Shown here one piece after another: positions 45,859 to 55,344 of a stretch of 64,000 nucleotides of DNA. Source of the stretch: Phycisphaerae bacterium RAS1 (lineage in GTDB: Bacteria; Planctomycetota; Phycisphaerae; UBA1845; Fen-1342); NCBI GenBank assembly GCA_007859745.1, contig SMLU01000001.1, positions 3,100,001-3,164,000 on the forward strand. The letters run 5' to 3'. Under the pieces are notes generated by a model, which worked only from the letters and a program-made list of their open reading frames with translations, did no database searches and was not told the origin of the DNA. A program made the position numbers and the translations under genes. Numbering within the stretch: position 1 is the first letter of the stretch; each line of letters opens with the position of its first letter.

Positions 45859-47754
45859 ATGTTGTTTCATGTGTCTGGTCCGCGCTCGCTCTCGTCATGT
45901 ATTTTGGGTTGCGTGGGTTTACCGATCGCCTTGGCGCTGGCGCCGGCGGCGACCGGGGCCGAGCGTGGACCGACGGGCGAAACCTGTGAGGATGCGATCC
46001 TCATCTCGCTGGGCAGCATCGACAACTACACCGGGTTGCGGAGCGATGACGGTGACTCCGGCGGTTGTTTCGGCCTGGGTGACGACTCGCCCGACGTGTA
46101 CTTTCTGTTCTTTGCCAATACGCCCGGTCCGCACACGATCGAGACCTGCGGCGGCATCACCAATTTCACGACCGTCCTGTCGGTTCACACCGGTTGCCCG
46201 ACCGGCAGCAATAACCTGATTGTCTGCGACATCAACAGTTGCGGCGACGGGGCGTCGACCGTCACGATCAACGCGCTGCTCGACACGCCGTACTACATCC
46301 GCGTTGGCGGGCTGCTGAGCGACGAAGGCGATTTCACCCTGACCGTCATACCCCCGCCCAACGAGCCGTGCGACTGCAAAATCGCCGAGCCGATCTTCGG
46401 CAACACGTTTTTCGCCGGCTCAACCACGGGCGAACCGACCTGCACAGGGGAGCCGTGCTTCGCCGGGTCTCCTGCAAAGCTGTACGCCTACACGCCGGAT
46501 ACGAGCGGACTGGGGATTCTCGACACGTGCAGCGCAGCCACGAACTTCGACACCACGCTCTCGATCCACTCCGGCTGCCCGATGACGCCGGAAAACATGC
46601 TCGCCTGTAGCGATGACAATTGCGGTACGCGATCCAGCCTGACCTACTGCGCCACCGCCGGCCAGACCTACTACATCCGCGTCGGCGGCTACGAGGGCGA
46701 TTTCGGCGATTTCGAGCTGCTGGCGATTGTCGTGGACGTTCGCGTCACCGAGGGTCCGTTCCAGAATCCAGCCAACGGGCACTGGTACTACCTCACCAGT
46801 TTTGGAAGCTGGTCGCACCATGAACAGTTGGCCATCGGCCGCGGCGGGCATCTCGTCAGTATCAATGACGCCGCGGAGAATGAGTGGGTCCGTTCGACCT
46901 TCAGCCCGGCGGGCGGGTTTGACCGGTCATTCGTCATCGGCATCAACGACGCCGCCGTCGAAGGCACGTTTGAATGGAGCAGCGGCGAACCGGTGACGTA
47001 CACGAACTGGGCCGCGGGCGAACCGAACGGAGGCGCGTTTGAGAACTATGGCCAGATGGTTCCGAACGGCACGTGGAACGATGTTGAGGACTGCCCGGTG
47101 ATCGGCGACGCCGTGATCGAGGTCGAGTCGCTGATGCTGCCCGGAATCCTGGGCGGACCGGTCCGCAATCCGGCCAATTGCCACGATTACTACATTACCC
47201 ATCAGGGAACCTGGATTGAGGCGCAACTGGTCGCGGAGTCGATCGGCGGCGATCTCGCCACGGTCGACGACGTCGATGAGAACACCTGGCTTGTCGACAC
47301 GTTCCGCTTCTGGACCAAGACGGAGCGCCCCTTCTGGATCGGCCTCACCGACCGGAACGTCGAAGGTACGTTCGAGTGGGTGGACGGCACACCGGTGGGC
47401 TTTACCAACTGGAATCCCGGCGAACCCAACAACCTGGGCAACGAGGATTACGTGGCGGTGAATGACTTCAGCATCAACGGCTGGAATGACGCCCACAGCG
47501 GCGACTTCATCCCCGGCGTGATCGAAATCGCCGCGCCGCATTGCCCCTGCCAATGCCCGCTGGGCGACATGAACTGCGACGGGGCGGCGAACGTGCTGGA
47601 CATCAACCCCTTCGTGCTGGCGCTGCTCGACCCGGTGGCGTACGCCAATCAGTATCCCGAGTGCGACGTCAACAACGCCGACATCAACGGCGACGGGTTT
47701 GAGAACGTGCTCGACATCAATCCGTTCGTCGCGCTGCTTCTGGGCGGAGGGTGA
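45859..47754 (+). CDS. Secreted protein: PPC-like, two C-type lectin domains, dockerin-like tail
   Basis: 631 aa with signal peptide (ILGCVGLPIALALAPAATGA). Residues ~30-290 hold two PPC-like beta domains, each ending TPYYIRVGG/QTYYIRVGG then GDFxL. Residues ~300-430 and ~435-585 are C-type lectin-like domains (FVIGINDAAVEGTFEWSSGE; FWIGLTDRNVEGTFEWVDGT, NWNPGEPNN, NGWNDAHSG). The EPNN and WND motifs of Ca2+ sugar binding are clear in the second and partial in the first. The tail is NVLDINPF/ENVLDINPF, dockerin-like. GGAAGGAG precedes ATG 45859. Probably a sugar-binding surface protein. Confidence 0.8.
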   Translation: MLFHVSGPRSLSSCILGCVGLPIALALAPAATGAERGPTGETCEDAILISLGSIDNYTGLRSDDGDSGGCFGLGDDSPDVYFLFFANTPGPHTIETCGGITNFTTVLSVHTGCPTGSNNLIVCDINSCGDGASTVTINALLDTPYYIRVGGLLSDEGDFTLTVIPPPNEPCDCKIAEPIFGNTFFAGSTTGEPTCTGEPCFAGSPAKLYAYTPDTSGLGILDTCSAATNFDTTLSIHSGCPMTPENMLACSDDNCGTRSSLTYCATAGQTYYIRVGGYEGDFGDFELLAIVVDVRVTEGPFQNPANGHWYYLTSFGSWSHHEQLAIGRGGHLVSINDAAENEWVRSTFSPAGGFDRSFVIGINDAAVEGTFEWSSGEPVTYTNWAAGEPNGGAFENYGQMVPNGTWNDVEDCPVIGDAVIEVESLMLPGILGGPVRNPANCHDYYITHQGTWIEAQLVAESIGGDLATVDDVDENTWLVDTFRFWTKTERPFWIGLTDRNVEGTFEWVDGTPVGFTNWNPGEPNNLGNEDYVAVNDFSINGWNDAHSGDFIPGVIEIAAPHCPCQCPLGDMNCDGAANVLDINPFVLALLDPVAYANQYPECDVNNADINGDGFENVLDINPFVALLLGGG

Positions 47755-47812
47755 GAATCGGTCGTCGGGTGGTGAACGATCGCCGCTGTCGTGCGGGCGC
47801 CGCTTCGATCCG

Positions 47813-48343
47813 TCAGATGCCCAGCCAGCGGATGGCGGCCAGGAAGAACGCCAGCGCCAGCACGCCTGCCGCGGCGAGCCGCATCGAGGCGTGCTTCGCG
47901 CGCGGGCGCTTGGCCGAGACTTGAGCGGATTGCGGCCGGACGATCGGGAATCCATCGTCGCCGGCGAGCACCTGGGCGATCAGCAGATGGGCCTGGAACT
48001 CGCTCAGGCCGATGCGCCGCGCCTCGTCGATGATCTGCTCGCGGCGCGAGTGCCGCAGCAGCCCATCCTCGAGCGCATCGCCGATGCGTCGCGCGAGCAG
48101 GACGACCGCGTCCGGCGCGTGGCGCTGTTCGGAGAGATGCTGGGACTGCCGGGCCGGGTCGCGCAGCGCCGCGTACGCCACGTGCAGCCGATCGAGGTCG
48201 GCCGAGGCTTGCTCGCGGCAGGCGGGGTGGTGCAATCGATCGAGCAACGTCCGGCGGCGCAGAAGAAACTGCCGCTCGACCTCGGCGGGGCCGTATCGTC
48301 CGGGCGCGAGTCCCAGAATAGCGAAGTAATCTTGGCGTGCCAT
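47813..48343 (-). CDS. J-domain-like membrane protein with altered HPD
   Basis: 176 aa. Residues 1-70 read as a DnaJ domain (DYFAILGLAPGRYGPAEVE, then LDRLHVAYAALRDPARQ), but the loop that should be HPD reads LHHPACR, so the Asp is missing. A C-terminal helix (MRLAAAGVLALAFFLAAIRW) makes it tail-anchored. The loop change would be expected to weaken DnaK stimulation. Start ATG 48343. Confidence 0.68.
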   Translation of the reverse strand: MARQDYFAILGLAPGRYGPAEVERQFLLRRRTLLDRLHHPACREQASADLDRLHVAYAALRDPARQSQHLSEQRHAPDAVVLLARRIGDALEDGLLRHSRREQIIDEARRIGLSEFQAHLLIAQVLAGDDGFPIVRPQSAQVSAKRPRAKHASMRLAAAGVLALAFFLAAIRWLGI

Positions 48344-48498
48344 GCTTCTGTCCGGCCTCCTCAAGCCGTTCAGTGCATCATTGGCGCGTCGATTGCCCAA
48401 GGCAATTGGGAGTTGAGCTAAGATTTGGAACGCGTGTGGCGAGCAGTTGCGGCACACGCCGCCGGCCGGGCGGCAGACGCCGGCGGCCGGCCCTCTTT

Positions 48499-48597
48499 TC
48501 CGAACCCGCCGCGCCAAGCGGCGGGGTGACGATGGTACGCGAGCGGCGTCACACAGGCCGGGGACGTCACCCCACCGCTTGGCGCGGCGGGTTCGGA
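48499..48597. repeat. 99-bp two-hairpin palindromic repeat, copy 5
   Basis: TCCGAACCCGCCGCGCC ... GGCGCGGCGGGTTCGGA, followed by CTTGCCGAGCCTGC as at copy 2. Confidence 0.87.
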
Positions 48598-48649
48598 CAG
48601 AACTGCTTGCCGAGCCTGCACGCTCCCCCACGGTCGCGGCTCGAATCAA

Positions 48650-49282
48650 CTACTCCTTGTCGCCGTCCGCGCCGCGCTCCCAGCCATCGGCTTCGGTGGC
48701 GGCGCGGATCTGCTCGCCCGCGGCGCGATCGGGGACGGCGGTGAAGCTGCCCAGCAGGAGATAGGCGGACGGCTTGCTCCATCCGCCGAGCAAGCGGCTG
48801 ACCTCACGGAGCACCTGCATTCGCAGGCTGCCGCGGACCCGTCCGCCGTCGATGCGGTAGAGGGCTGCGATGCCCGTGCGCGAGACGAAGCGGCTCTCCA
48901 GGGGGCCGATGCGCACGGCGGCCCGCAGCTCGTCGCGCGAGACGAGGTAATTTCGCGCTTTACCTGTGGGTGGCTTCTCGAATCGCAACGTCATGTGAAA
49001 CTGGAAATTCAGCAGGTCATTGAAGGGCGAGCGGAAGCAGCGCCGCAGCGCGACCCAGACGCGCCCGTCGTCATCGGTCCACCAGTAACACTCGCTCAAA
49101 TCCAGTTTCGCGATGCGCGGGTCGGGCGGGTCGATGGAGGTGAAGTCGAGCGAGGCCAGCTCGATTCGGCCGGTGCCGGCGCAGCCCGAAAGCCAGATCA
49201 AGCCGGCGCAAAGGCATAGCGCCGCGGCGGCGCTGCACCGGCGAGTGTCGACTGGTGAATTTCGAATGTTCAGCGTGGGCAC
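48650..49282 (-). CDS. Hypothetical lipoprotein
   Basis: About 210 aa. A hydrophobic segment ends in the lipobox LSGC (AALCLCAGLIWLSGC), so it is likely lipid-anchored. The mature part is soluble mixed alpha/beta (LDLSECYWWTDDDGRVWVALRR) without a recognised family. The longer start at 49312 lies inside a repeat, so I prefer GTG 49282. Function unknown. Confidence 0.6.
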   Translation of the reverse strand: MPTLNIRNSPVDTRRCSAAAALCLCAGLIWLSGCAGTGRIELASLDFTSIDPPDPRIAKLDLSECYWWTDDDGRVWVALRRCFRSPFNDLLNFQFHMTLRFEKPPTGKARNYLVSRDELRAAVRIGPLESRFVSRTGIAALYRIDGGRVRGSLRMQVLREVSRLLGGWSKPSAYLLLGSFTAVPDRAAGEQIRAATEADGWERGADGDKE

Positions 49283-49342
49283 GGGTGGTCCGTTGAGAAT
49301 TCCGGCCGGCACGGGGGCCGGCCGCTACCGTCAGCCGGCCTT

Positions 49343-49456
49343 GTAGCCCGGCCGCCTCGGCCGGGCCGCGGCGCGGCCGGGGCGGCCGGGCTACGTCCGC
49401 GAACCGGCCGAGGCGGCCGGGCTACGACCGCGAACCGGCCGAGGCGGCCGGGCTAC
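49343..49456. repeat. GTAGCCCGGCCG repeat array
   Basis: One GTAGCCCGGCCGCCTCGGCC arm and three inverted units GGCCGAGGCGGCCGGGCTAC or close variants. Its right edge carries the TAG stop of glyA. Another unit type (GCACGGGGGCCGGCCGCTAC) lies just before, at 49306-49328. Confidence 0.87.
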
Positions 49457-50715
49457 AACGCATGGGACAGCGGGAACTGGCGGCACAGGTCGCGGACCTG
49501 CTGGCGCACGCGGCCGACGCGCGCCTCGTCGCCTCCGCTCGAGAGCGCCTCGTGCAGCAGCTCAGCGACGGACTTCATCTGGTCGGCCCGCATACCGCGC
49601 GTGGTCAGGGCCGGCGTGCCGAGCCGCAGCCCGCTGGTTTGCGTGGGCTTGCGCTCGTCGAAGGGGATCATGTTCTTGTTCACGATGATGCCGGCGGTTT
49701 CGAGCCAGCCTTCGGCCTGCTTGCCGGTCAGGTCCGGGTGCGCGGCGCGCAGATCGACGAGCATCAGGTGGTTGTCCGTTCCGCCTGAAACCAGGCGATA
49801 GCCGCGCGATTGCAGCGCATCGGCCAGGGCCTGCGCATTGGCCAGAATCTGCTGCTGATAGGTCTTGAACTCGGGCCGCAGCGCTTCGCCGAAGGCCACC
49901 GCCTTGGCGGTAATCACGTGCATCAGCGGGCCGCCCTGCGTGCCGGGGAAGATCCACTTGTCGATCGCCGCCGCGTCCGCGGCGCGGCACAGGATCAGCC
50001 CGCCGCGCGGGCCGCGCAGCGTCTTGTGCGTCGTGCTGGTGACGTAGTCTGCGCACGGCACCGGCGTCGGATGCAGTCCGACGGCGATCAATCCGGCGAT
50101 GTGCGCAATGTCGGCCATGAGCCGCGCCCCGACCTCGCGCGCGATTTCGGCGAACGCCTGGAAGTCGATGGTTCTGGGATAGGCGGACGCGCCGGTGATG
50201 ATCAGTTTCGGCTTGCAGTCCAACGCCAGCCGCCGCACGTCCGCCATGTTGACGCGTTCGTTGCCGCGCTCGACGCCGTAGTGAACGATGTTGTACATCG
50301 TGCCGCTGAAGTTGACTTTCAACCCGTGCGTCAGGTGGCCGCCGTGGGCCAGGTCGAGCGAGAGGATCGTGTCGCCGGGCTGAAGGCAGGCGAGGAACAC
50401 GGCCGTGTTGGCCTGGGCGCCGGAGTGCGGCTGCACGTTGGCGTGCTCGGCGCCGAAGAGCTTCTTAAGCCGATCCCGGGCGAGGTCTTCGACCGCGTCC
50501 ATGTTCACGCAGCCGCCGTAGTAGCGCTTGCCGGGATAGCCCTCGGCGTACTTGTTGGTGAAGACCGAGCCGGCGGCGGTGCGCACGGCGATCGATACGT
50601 GATTTTCGGAAGCGATCAGTTCGAGCGTGTTCTGCTGCCGCTCTTCCTCGCGGCGGATGATCTCCGCCACCTGCGGGTCGGTCGTCTCAAGCGGCTGGGC
50701 GAGAAACTTGTCCAT
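49453..50715 (-). CDS. glyA: Serine hydroxymethyltransferase
   Basis: PLP enzyme interconverting serine and glycine with tetrahydrofolate, the main source of one-carbon units. 420 aa, normal length. Motifs: [64 protein letters not shown] (PLP lysine) and [12 protein letters not shown]. The TAG stop lies in the edge of the GTAGCCCGG repeat, so the last residues (LSHAL) may differ from the ancestral end. Confidence 0.96.
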   Translation of the reverse strand: MDKFLAQPLETTDPQVAEIIRREEERQQNTLELIASENHVSIAVRTAAGSVFTNKYAEGYPGKRYYGGCVNMDAVEDLARDRLKKLFGAEHANVQPHSGAQANTAVFLACLQPGDTILSLDLAHGGHLTHGLKVNFSGTMYNIVHYGVERGNERVNMADVRRLALDCKPKLIITGASAYPRTIDFQAFAEIAREVGARLMADIAHIAGLIAVGLHPTPVPCADYVTSTTHKTLRGPRGGLILCRAADAAAIDKWIFPGTQGGPLMHVITAKAVAFGEALRPEFKTYQQQILANAQALADALQSRGYRLVSGGTDNHLMLVDLRAAHPDLTGKQAEGWLETAGIIVNKNMIPFDERKPTQTSGLRLGTPALTTRGMRADQMKSVAELLHEALSSGGDEARVGRVRQQVRDLCRQFPLSHAL

Positions 50716-50727
50716 CGGTTGCCTCGG

Positions 50728-51384
50728 TTATTTGCCGCCGCCGGCGGGTGATTCGGGCGGAGCGAATTCGGCGAGCAACTCGCTCAGCAACTCGCGTTCG
50801 AGGTTGCGGTCGCGGCGGACGCGGGTCCAGACCGAATTCTGCCGGTCGCTGGTGGCGGCGTCGCGCTCGATCGCCGTGCCGGAGGAGGGATAGTCATCGA
50901 ATCGTCCGGTGGGCGTCTGCTGCTGCGTGGCGCGGGTGGTGTCCTGGCGTTCGATGTCGATTCGCAGCCGCGCCAGAGTTCCCGCGGCGCGCGGCGCCAG
51001 GGTCAGCGTGGCGACGCGCCGCATGCGCGAGCTGCCGCCGCGAAAATCGCGCGCCGTGCCGCTTTCATTTCGCGTGTCGAATTCGGCCGGCGCCGTGACG
51101 ATGCGGCCGGCGCGGGCGTCGAGCTGCTCAAGTCGTCCGAACTCGCGTCGCAGAATGGTCGCCGCGGCCGCGAGGACCTGGTCATTGCCGGCGGACTCGA
51201 CCAAACCGGTCTGATAGGGTTCGGGTTCGAGCGTTGCGTCCGTGCCGCAGCCGGCCAGTGGCGGCAATACGAGCAAAGCGAATGCGAGCCAAGCTCCGCG
51301 GCGCGAAGCGCGTGGGCTGCACCGGCGCAGCTCGCGCGTGTCGCAGTGCTTTTCGGCATGCCGCGCGCACTCAGGCGGAGTCAT
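50728..51384 (-). CDS. Hypothetical lipoprotein
   Basis: 218 aa. A basic N-terminus, hydrophobic LAFALLVLPP and lipobox LAGC predict a lipoprotein. The mature part has TILRREFGRLEQLDARAGRIV and beta strands (LTLAPRAAGTLARLRIDIERQ), like small outer-membrane-associated lipoproteins of Planctomycetota, with no known role. It lies 9 bases after the 51394 gene and 12 before glyA, so is likely cotranscribed with both. Confidence 0.62.
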   Translation of the reverse strand: MTPPECARHAEKHCDTRELRRCSPRASRRGAWLAFALLVLPPLAGCGTDATLEPEPYQTGLVESAGNDQVLAAAATILRREFGRLEQLDARAGRIVTAPAEFDTRNESGTARDFRGGSSRMRRVATLTLAPRAAGTLARLRIDIERQDTTRATQQQTPTGRFDDYPSSGTAIERDAATSDRQNSVWTRVRRDRNLERELLSELLAEFAPPESPAGGGK

Positions 51385-51393
51385 TGCGACCTT

Positions 51394-53619
51394 CTACGGC
51401 TTCTTGCCGGGTTTGCGACTGTCCGACTTTCCGCCGGGTGACATGGGAACCGGCTTCGGTTTCGGCGGACTGAGGTCGTCCTTGCCCTCGCCGCCGCCGG
51501 CTTTGCCGGTGCGCGCGGGGCGTTCGTCTTCGGGGGCGGGCTGAGCGGGAGGCGCGTTGTTCGGCGGCGGGTTCGCATTGCGGCGGTTGCCGGCGGGAGG
51601 TTTGGCGTCGTCAGCCGGGCGGGCCTTGCCGGCCGGCTCGCGAGTTGGCGGCGGCGCGTCGGCGGCGGGCGCGGGCTCTGCGGGTTTCTTCGGTGCATCA
51701 GCATCTGCGGCGGCGTCATCGTCCTGCGGAGGCGGCACCGGCTCGAGCAGCTCCGGGGGAAGGCGGAGATTGTCGGCGGAGCCTTTTTGCGCCGGTTCGT
51801 CGAGCGCTTTGCGCTGCGGATTGAGGCGTGATGATGACCGCGGCTCGGCGGAGCGCGGCGCGGGCTGAGGCTCAGTGGTTCGAGACGGGACGCGGGTCGT
51901 CGGCGCGGCGGCGGCGGGCTGGACTGGATCGAGCAGCGCCCGGGGCAGCGACACGTCGTCGGTTGAGAAGCGGCCGCTGTCGCGCGGCGTCTGGCGCGGC
52001 GCCGGCGGAGGAGCGATGGGGGCGCCCTCCGGCAGGCGCGGCGGCGGCAGCGGGCGCTGACCGCGGAGCATCAGGTAGTAGCGCGAGATGATCGAGCCGC
52101 TGCGATCTTCGAGCGCCGCCTGCTCGAGGCTCTGCAGGCCGCTTTCGCGACTGCCGCTGTGATATTCCAGGTAGCCCAGCAGGAATCGCAGCCGCGGATC
52201 CTCGCGCTCTTTCAGCCTTCGCATCATGTCGGCGCGGCGGATGTCGACGGTTTCGCCGCCGCCCAGGAGGGTCGTCAGGTCGAGCGTGAATTTCGTGATG
52301 TCCGGGAAGCGCTCAAGACCGCGCGTGATGAATACTGATGCGCTCAGGTAATCGCCGGCGGCCAGCAGCGCGTGGCCCTTGCCCAGCAGCGGCAGCGGGT
52401 TTCCGGGATCAAGCCGGCTGGCCGCGTCATAGCGCTCCGCCGCCTCGTAATAGTTCCCGATCTCCATCGACGATTCGGCCCGCAGCAGTTCGTCGTTCAC
52501 GGCGGTCGACGTTCCCGTGGCGAACGACTTCACCGGCTGGCGCGCGACGGCGGCGATGAACTGCTCGGCCTGCAGCGTCGCACGCTGATGGAGCGTCTCG
52601 GCGTAGTAGGGGTTGTCACGGATGGCGGACTGCATCTCGCTGAACCAGGATGCCGCCGGGTCACGGATCAGGGCGAGTGCGAGCTGCATGTCCGTGAAGG
52701 CGTCGTAGCCGGGCAGCACGCTCGGGTTCGCGACACGGAAGCCGGTCGACGGCGGCTCAGGCGTCTCGCCCGAACCGCGCGGCGCACCGAGCACGCCTGT
52801 CCGGCCGGCGCGCTCCGGCCGCTGGAGGCGGCTCGAAAGATCGAGCACAGGAAAACGGGGGTCGATCGCCTTCTGGATCACTTGCGGGGTCTGCCCGGGG
52901 GCGATGCGGTCCGCGGGCGTGCCGAGGATCGGGCTGCTTCCCAGCGGCTCCGGCTCTGCAGCGGCGCCGGTGCGCAGTCGCGAGTCGAGCGTCGGCTGCG
53001 GGCGGGAGAGCGTATCAAGATAGGGCTGATTGAATGCGGTGGACGTGACCGGCGCCTGCGTGGCCGGTCCGAGACCGAAAAGACTGCTCGAAAGCGTGCG
53101 ATTGCGGACCGGGGTGGGCAGGCCCGTGATCTGACGCTGAAGAGCCGTGGCCGGGTTGGAGTCGATGCGCGAGTCGATGGGGCCCGCTCCGATTCGGCTG
53201 AGGCCGCTTAAGCCGCTGCTGTCGCCCACGTCGCCGCGGAGATACCCGCCGGTGGGGGCCAGGGTGCTCGGATCGTAATAGGAGCGGGCCACCAGTCCTC
53301 CAAGCGGTGCGCTCGAATCGGCGAGGCTCACGGAATCACGCCGAAATTGCGCGAGTGTGCCGCTGGCCAGCGTTCCGCGAAACGAGTTCACGTCCCCGAT
53401 GGGTGAGTAGCTCTGAAGCGACAGGCCTCGACCGACGACGCCGGTCGCCAGGGCGTTTCCGCTCATCAGCGGCGAGACGGGGCGGCTGTAATTGAAGCGG
53501 TCGCCGACCGCCGGATTACGGTCAAGAAGCCGGCCATCGCCGGCGGGGTACTGCGCCGACGCCGCGACTGCCAGAGCACAGATTGCCCCGGCGGCGACTG
53601 CGATTCTGAGACAACGCAT
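51394..53619 (-). CDS. Secreted TPR-like protein with disordered ends
   Basis: 741 aa with signal peptide (IAVAAGAICALAVAASAQ). Residues ~30-290 are low-complexity and Ser/Gly-rich. Residues ~310-520 contain TPR-type helices (AESSMEIGNYYEAAERYDAASRLDPGNP, read as pieces ESSMEIGNYYEAAERYDAA and ALLAAGDYLSASVFITRGLE). The last ~200 are Pro/Ala-rich and charged. It is probably an envelope scaffold. It starts the operon with the lipoprotein and glyA. Confidence 0.7.
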   Translation of the reverse strand: MRCLRIAVAAGAICALAVAASAQYPAGDGRLLDRNPAVGDRFNYSRPVSPLMSGNALATGVVGRGLSLQSYSPIGDVNSFRGTLASGTLAQFRRDSVSLADSSAPLGGLVARSYYDPSTLAPTGGYLRGDVGDSSGLSGLSRIGAGPIDSRIDSNPATALQRQITGLPTPVRNRTLSSSLFGLGPATQAPVTSTAFNQPYLDTLSRPQPTLDSRLRTGAAAEPEPLGSSPILGTPADRIAPGQTPQVIQKAIDPRFPVLDLSSRLQRPERAGRTGVLGAPRGSGETPEPPSTGFRVANPSVLPGYDAFTDMQLALALIRDPAASWFSEMQSAIRDNPYYAETLHQRATLQAEQFIAAVARQPVKSFATGTSTAVNDELLRAESSMEIGNYYEAAERYDAASRLDPGNPLPLLGKGHALLAAGDYLSASVFITRGLERFPDITKFTLDLTTLLGGGETVDIRRADMMRRLKEREDPRLRFLLGYLEYHSGSRESGLQSLEQAALEDRSGSIISRYYLMLRGQRPLPPPRLPEGAPIAPPPAPRQTPRDSGRFSTDDVSLPRALLDPVQPAAAAPTTRVPSRTTEPQPAPRSAEPRSSSRLNPQRKALDEPAQKGSADNLRLPPELLEPVPPPQDDDAAADADAPKKPAEPAPAADAPPPTREPAGKARPADDAKPPAGNRRNANPPPNNAPPAQPAPEDERPARTGKAGGGEGKDDLSPPKPKPVPMSPGGKSDSRKPGKKP

Positions 53620-53736
53620 AGTGCACCTCAGGCTGCGTCCATTCTATCGGACGGCAATGCGACCGGTCGGACCTGCAGCCTTGGGACTCAAGCCGAGCAG
53701 ATTATAACGCGGGGATCGGGTAGCGGGACGACGCCG

Positions 53737-53851
53737 GTAGCAGCCGGCCCCCGCGCCGGCTGAGGCGGTAGCGGCCGGCCCCCGTGCCGGCCGTAGGTCG
53801 CGGAGGAACGTCGCGTGCCGGCCCACGGCCGGCACGGGGGCCGGCCGCTAC
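53737..53851. repeat. GTAGCGGCCGGCCCC repeat array
   Basis: GTAGCAGCCGGCCCCCGCGC, GTAGCGGCCGGCCCCCGTGC and the inverted GCACGGGGGCCGGCCGCTAC. The right edge gives the TAG stop of cysK. The rest of 53620-53736 shows no gene. Confidence 0.87.
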
Positions 53852-54795
53852 CCCTGTTCGAAGAGCGGCGTCGATAGATATCTCTCGCCGAACGACGCCA
53901 GCACGACCACGATCAGCTTGCCCTTGCTCTCCGGCCGCCGTGCGACGATGTCCGCCGCGCACAGCGCGCCGCCGGAGCTGATGCCGCCCAGGATGCCCTC
54001 TTCGCGCGCGGCGCGGCGCGCCCAGGCGAACGAGTCATCGTTCGAGACGTGCACGACGTCGTCGATCATGTCGAGATTCAGAATCTCCGGAATGAAGCCC
54101 GCCCCGATGCCCTGGATTTTGTGCGGGCCGGGCTGAAGCGGCTGGCCGGCGCGGGTCTGAGCGATGACCGGCGAGTGCACCGGCTCGACCGCGATGCACT
54201 TGAACGACGGCTTGCGCTTCTTGATCACCTCGCCGACGCCCGTCAGCGTCCCGCCCGTTCCAATGCCGGCGACCAAAATATCCGCTTTGCCGTCGGTGTC
54301 GTTCCAGATTTCCTCCGCCGTGGTCTTGCGATGAATCTCGACGTTGGCGGGATTGCGGAACTGCTGCGGCATGTAGGAATTGGGGGTCTCTTTGATGAGG
54401 GCCTCGGCCCGCGCCACGGCGCCGCGCATGCCCTCGGTGGCGGGCGTCAGCACCAGGTCCGACCCAAGCGCCTTCAGCACCGTTCGGCGTTCCATGCTCA
54501 TGCTCTCGGGCATGACCAGCACCAGCCGAATGCCCTTGGCGGCGCAGACGAAAGCCAGGCCGATGCCGGTGTTGCCGGAGGTCGGCTCGATCACGGTGGT
54601 GACGCCCGGCTTGATCGCTCCGCGGCGGATGCCGTCTTCGATCATGGCGACGCCGATGCGGTCCTTGACGCTCGAGAGCGGGTTGAAGAACTCGAGCTTG
54701 GCGTAGACCTCGGCGTGCGACTGGATAATGCGGTTGATGCGCACGAGCGGGGTGTTGCCGATGGTCTCGGTGATGTCTCGGAAGAGTCGGCCCAT
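53848..54795 (-). CDS. cysK: Cysteine synthase
   Basis: PLP enzyme joining O-acetylserine and sulfide to cysteine. 315 aa. PLP lysine K44 in [11 protein letters not shown], the substrate loop [12 protein letters not shown], the phosphate-binding [10 protein letters not shown] and [11 protein letters not shown] near the end. The TAG stop is inside the adjoining GTAGCGGCC repeat. No cysE is nearby. Confidence 0.94.
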   Translation of the reverse strand: MGRLFRDITETIGNTPLVRINRIIQSHAEVYAKLEFFNPLSSVKDRIGVAMIEDGIRRGAIKPGVTTVIEPTSGNTGIGLAFVCAAKGIRLVLVMPESMSMERRTVLKALGSDLVLTPATEGMRGAVARAEALIKETPNSYMPQQFRNPANVEIHRKTTAEEIWNDTDGKADILVAGIGTGGTLTGVGEVIKKRKPSFKCIAVEPVHSPVIAQTRAGQPLQPGPHKIQGIGAGFIPEILNLDMIDDVVHVSNDDSFAWARRAAREEGILGGISSGGALCAADIVARRPESKGKLIVVVLASFGERYLSTPLFEQG

Positions 54796-54931
54796 TTTCG
54801 TCTCCAGAATCGCCGCGGCGGGTTGAACGCTTGTAATTCTCGGCCAAGCCTATTCCAATGTCAACGAAGTCCGGCCGACGCCCGAGCACGGGCACTGATC
54901 GGGTTTGGATCGCGGGCAGACGGCGCGTCTG

Positions 54932-55050
54932 TCCGAACCCGCCGCGCCAAGCGGCGGGGTGAGGTGCGCGCGGCGTTCGGCGTCAGTCGATATTGCGCCG
55001 CCGCGAACGCGCCCGGACATCACCCCGCCGCTTGGCGCGGCGGGTTCGGA
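54932..55050. repeat. Two-hairpin palindromic repeat, copy 6 (119 bp)
   Basis: TCCGAACCCGCCGCGCC ... GGCGCGGCGGGTTCGGA with a centre 20 bases longer than in the other copies. It lies between cysK and the small peptide gene, divergent. Confidence 0.85.
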
Positions 55051-55107
55051 AAGAAACGCCGCCCGCTCGGAAAGACGGGCACACCCCCGGAGCACGGAGA
55101 TTGCTGA

Positions 55108-55212
55108 ATGCAGACATCGACCAACGCGATCGCGGAAATCCTGCAGTTCATGGTGGCCATCGGATTCGTCGCCGCGATTATTTACGGCGTAATCCGCGGA
55201 CTCACGTTTTAG
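55108..55212 (+). CDS. Possible 34-residue membrane peptide
   Basis: Begins MQTSTNAIAEILQFMVAIGF and ends YGVIRGLTF before TAG. One clean transmembrane helix of ~20 residues, GGAG 11-14 bases before the ATG. It resembles small membrane proteins of respiratory or transport complexes but has no named match. Alternatively it is a chance frame. Confidence 0.4.
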   Translation: MQTSTNAIAEILQFMVAIGFVAAIIYGVIRGLTF

Positions 55213-55270
55213 CGCGGCGGCGCCCGACCACGAACGGGCTGTCAGTGGTACATCGCGCTCTCGCTTTCAC

Positions 55271-55324
55271 ATGGGGAGCATCGGCGTCCCGCCGGTGCGC
55301 ACCGGCGAGACGCCGATGCTCCCC
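55271..55324. repeat. GGGGAGCATCGGCGTC inverted repeat
   Basis: GGGGAGCATCGGCGTC ... GACGCCGATGCTCCCC, a perfect 16-bp stem with a second GCCGGTGCGCACCGGC palindrome in the loop. It sits 20 bases before plsY. Confidence 0.85.
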
Positions 55325-55344
55325 GAAAACGAGATCGTGACGTC

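Noticed and set aside
43391-47754. Cellulosome components
   Set aside because: Dockerin-like tails alone; no cohesin, scaffoldin or cellulase domain in the window. Such tails are common on planctomycetal secreted proteins.
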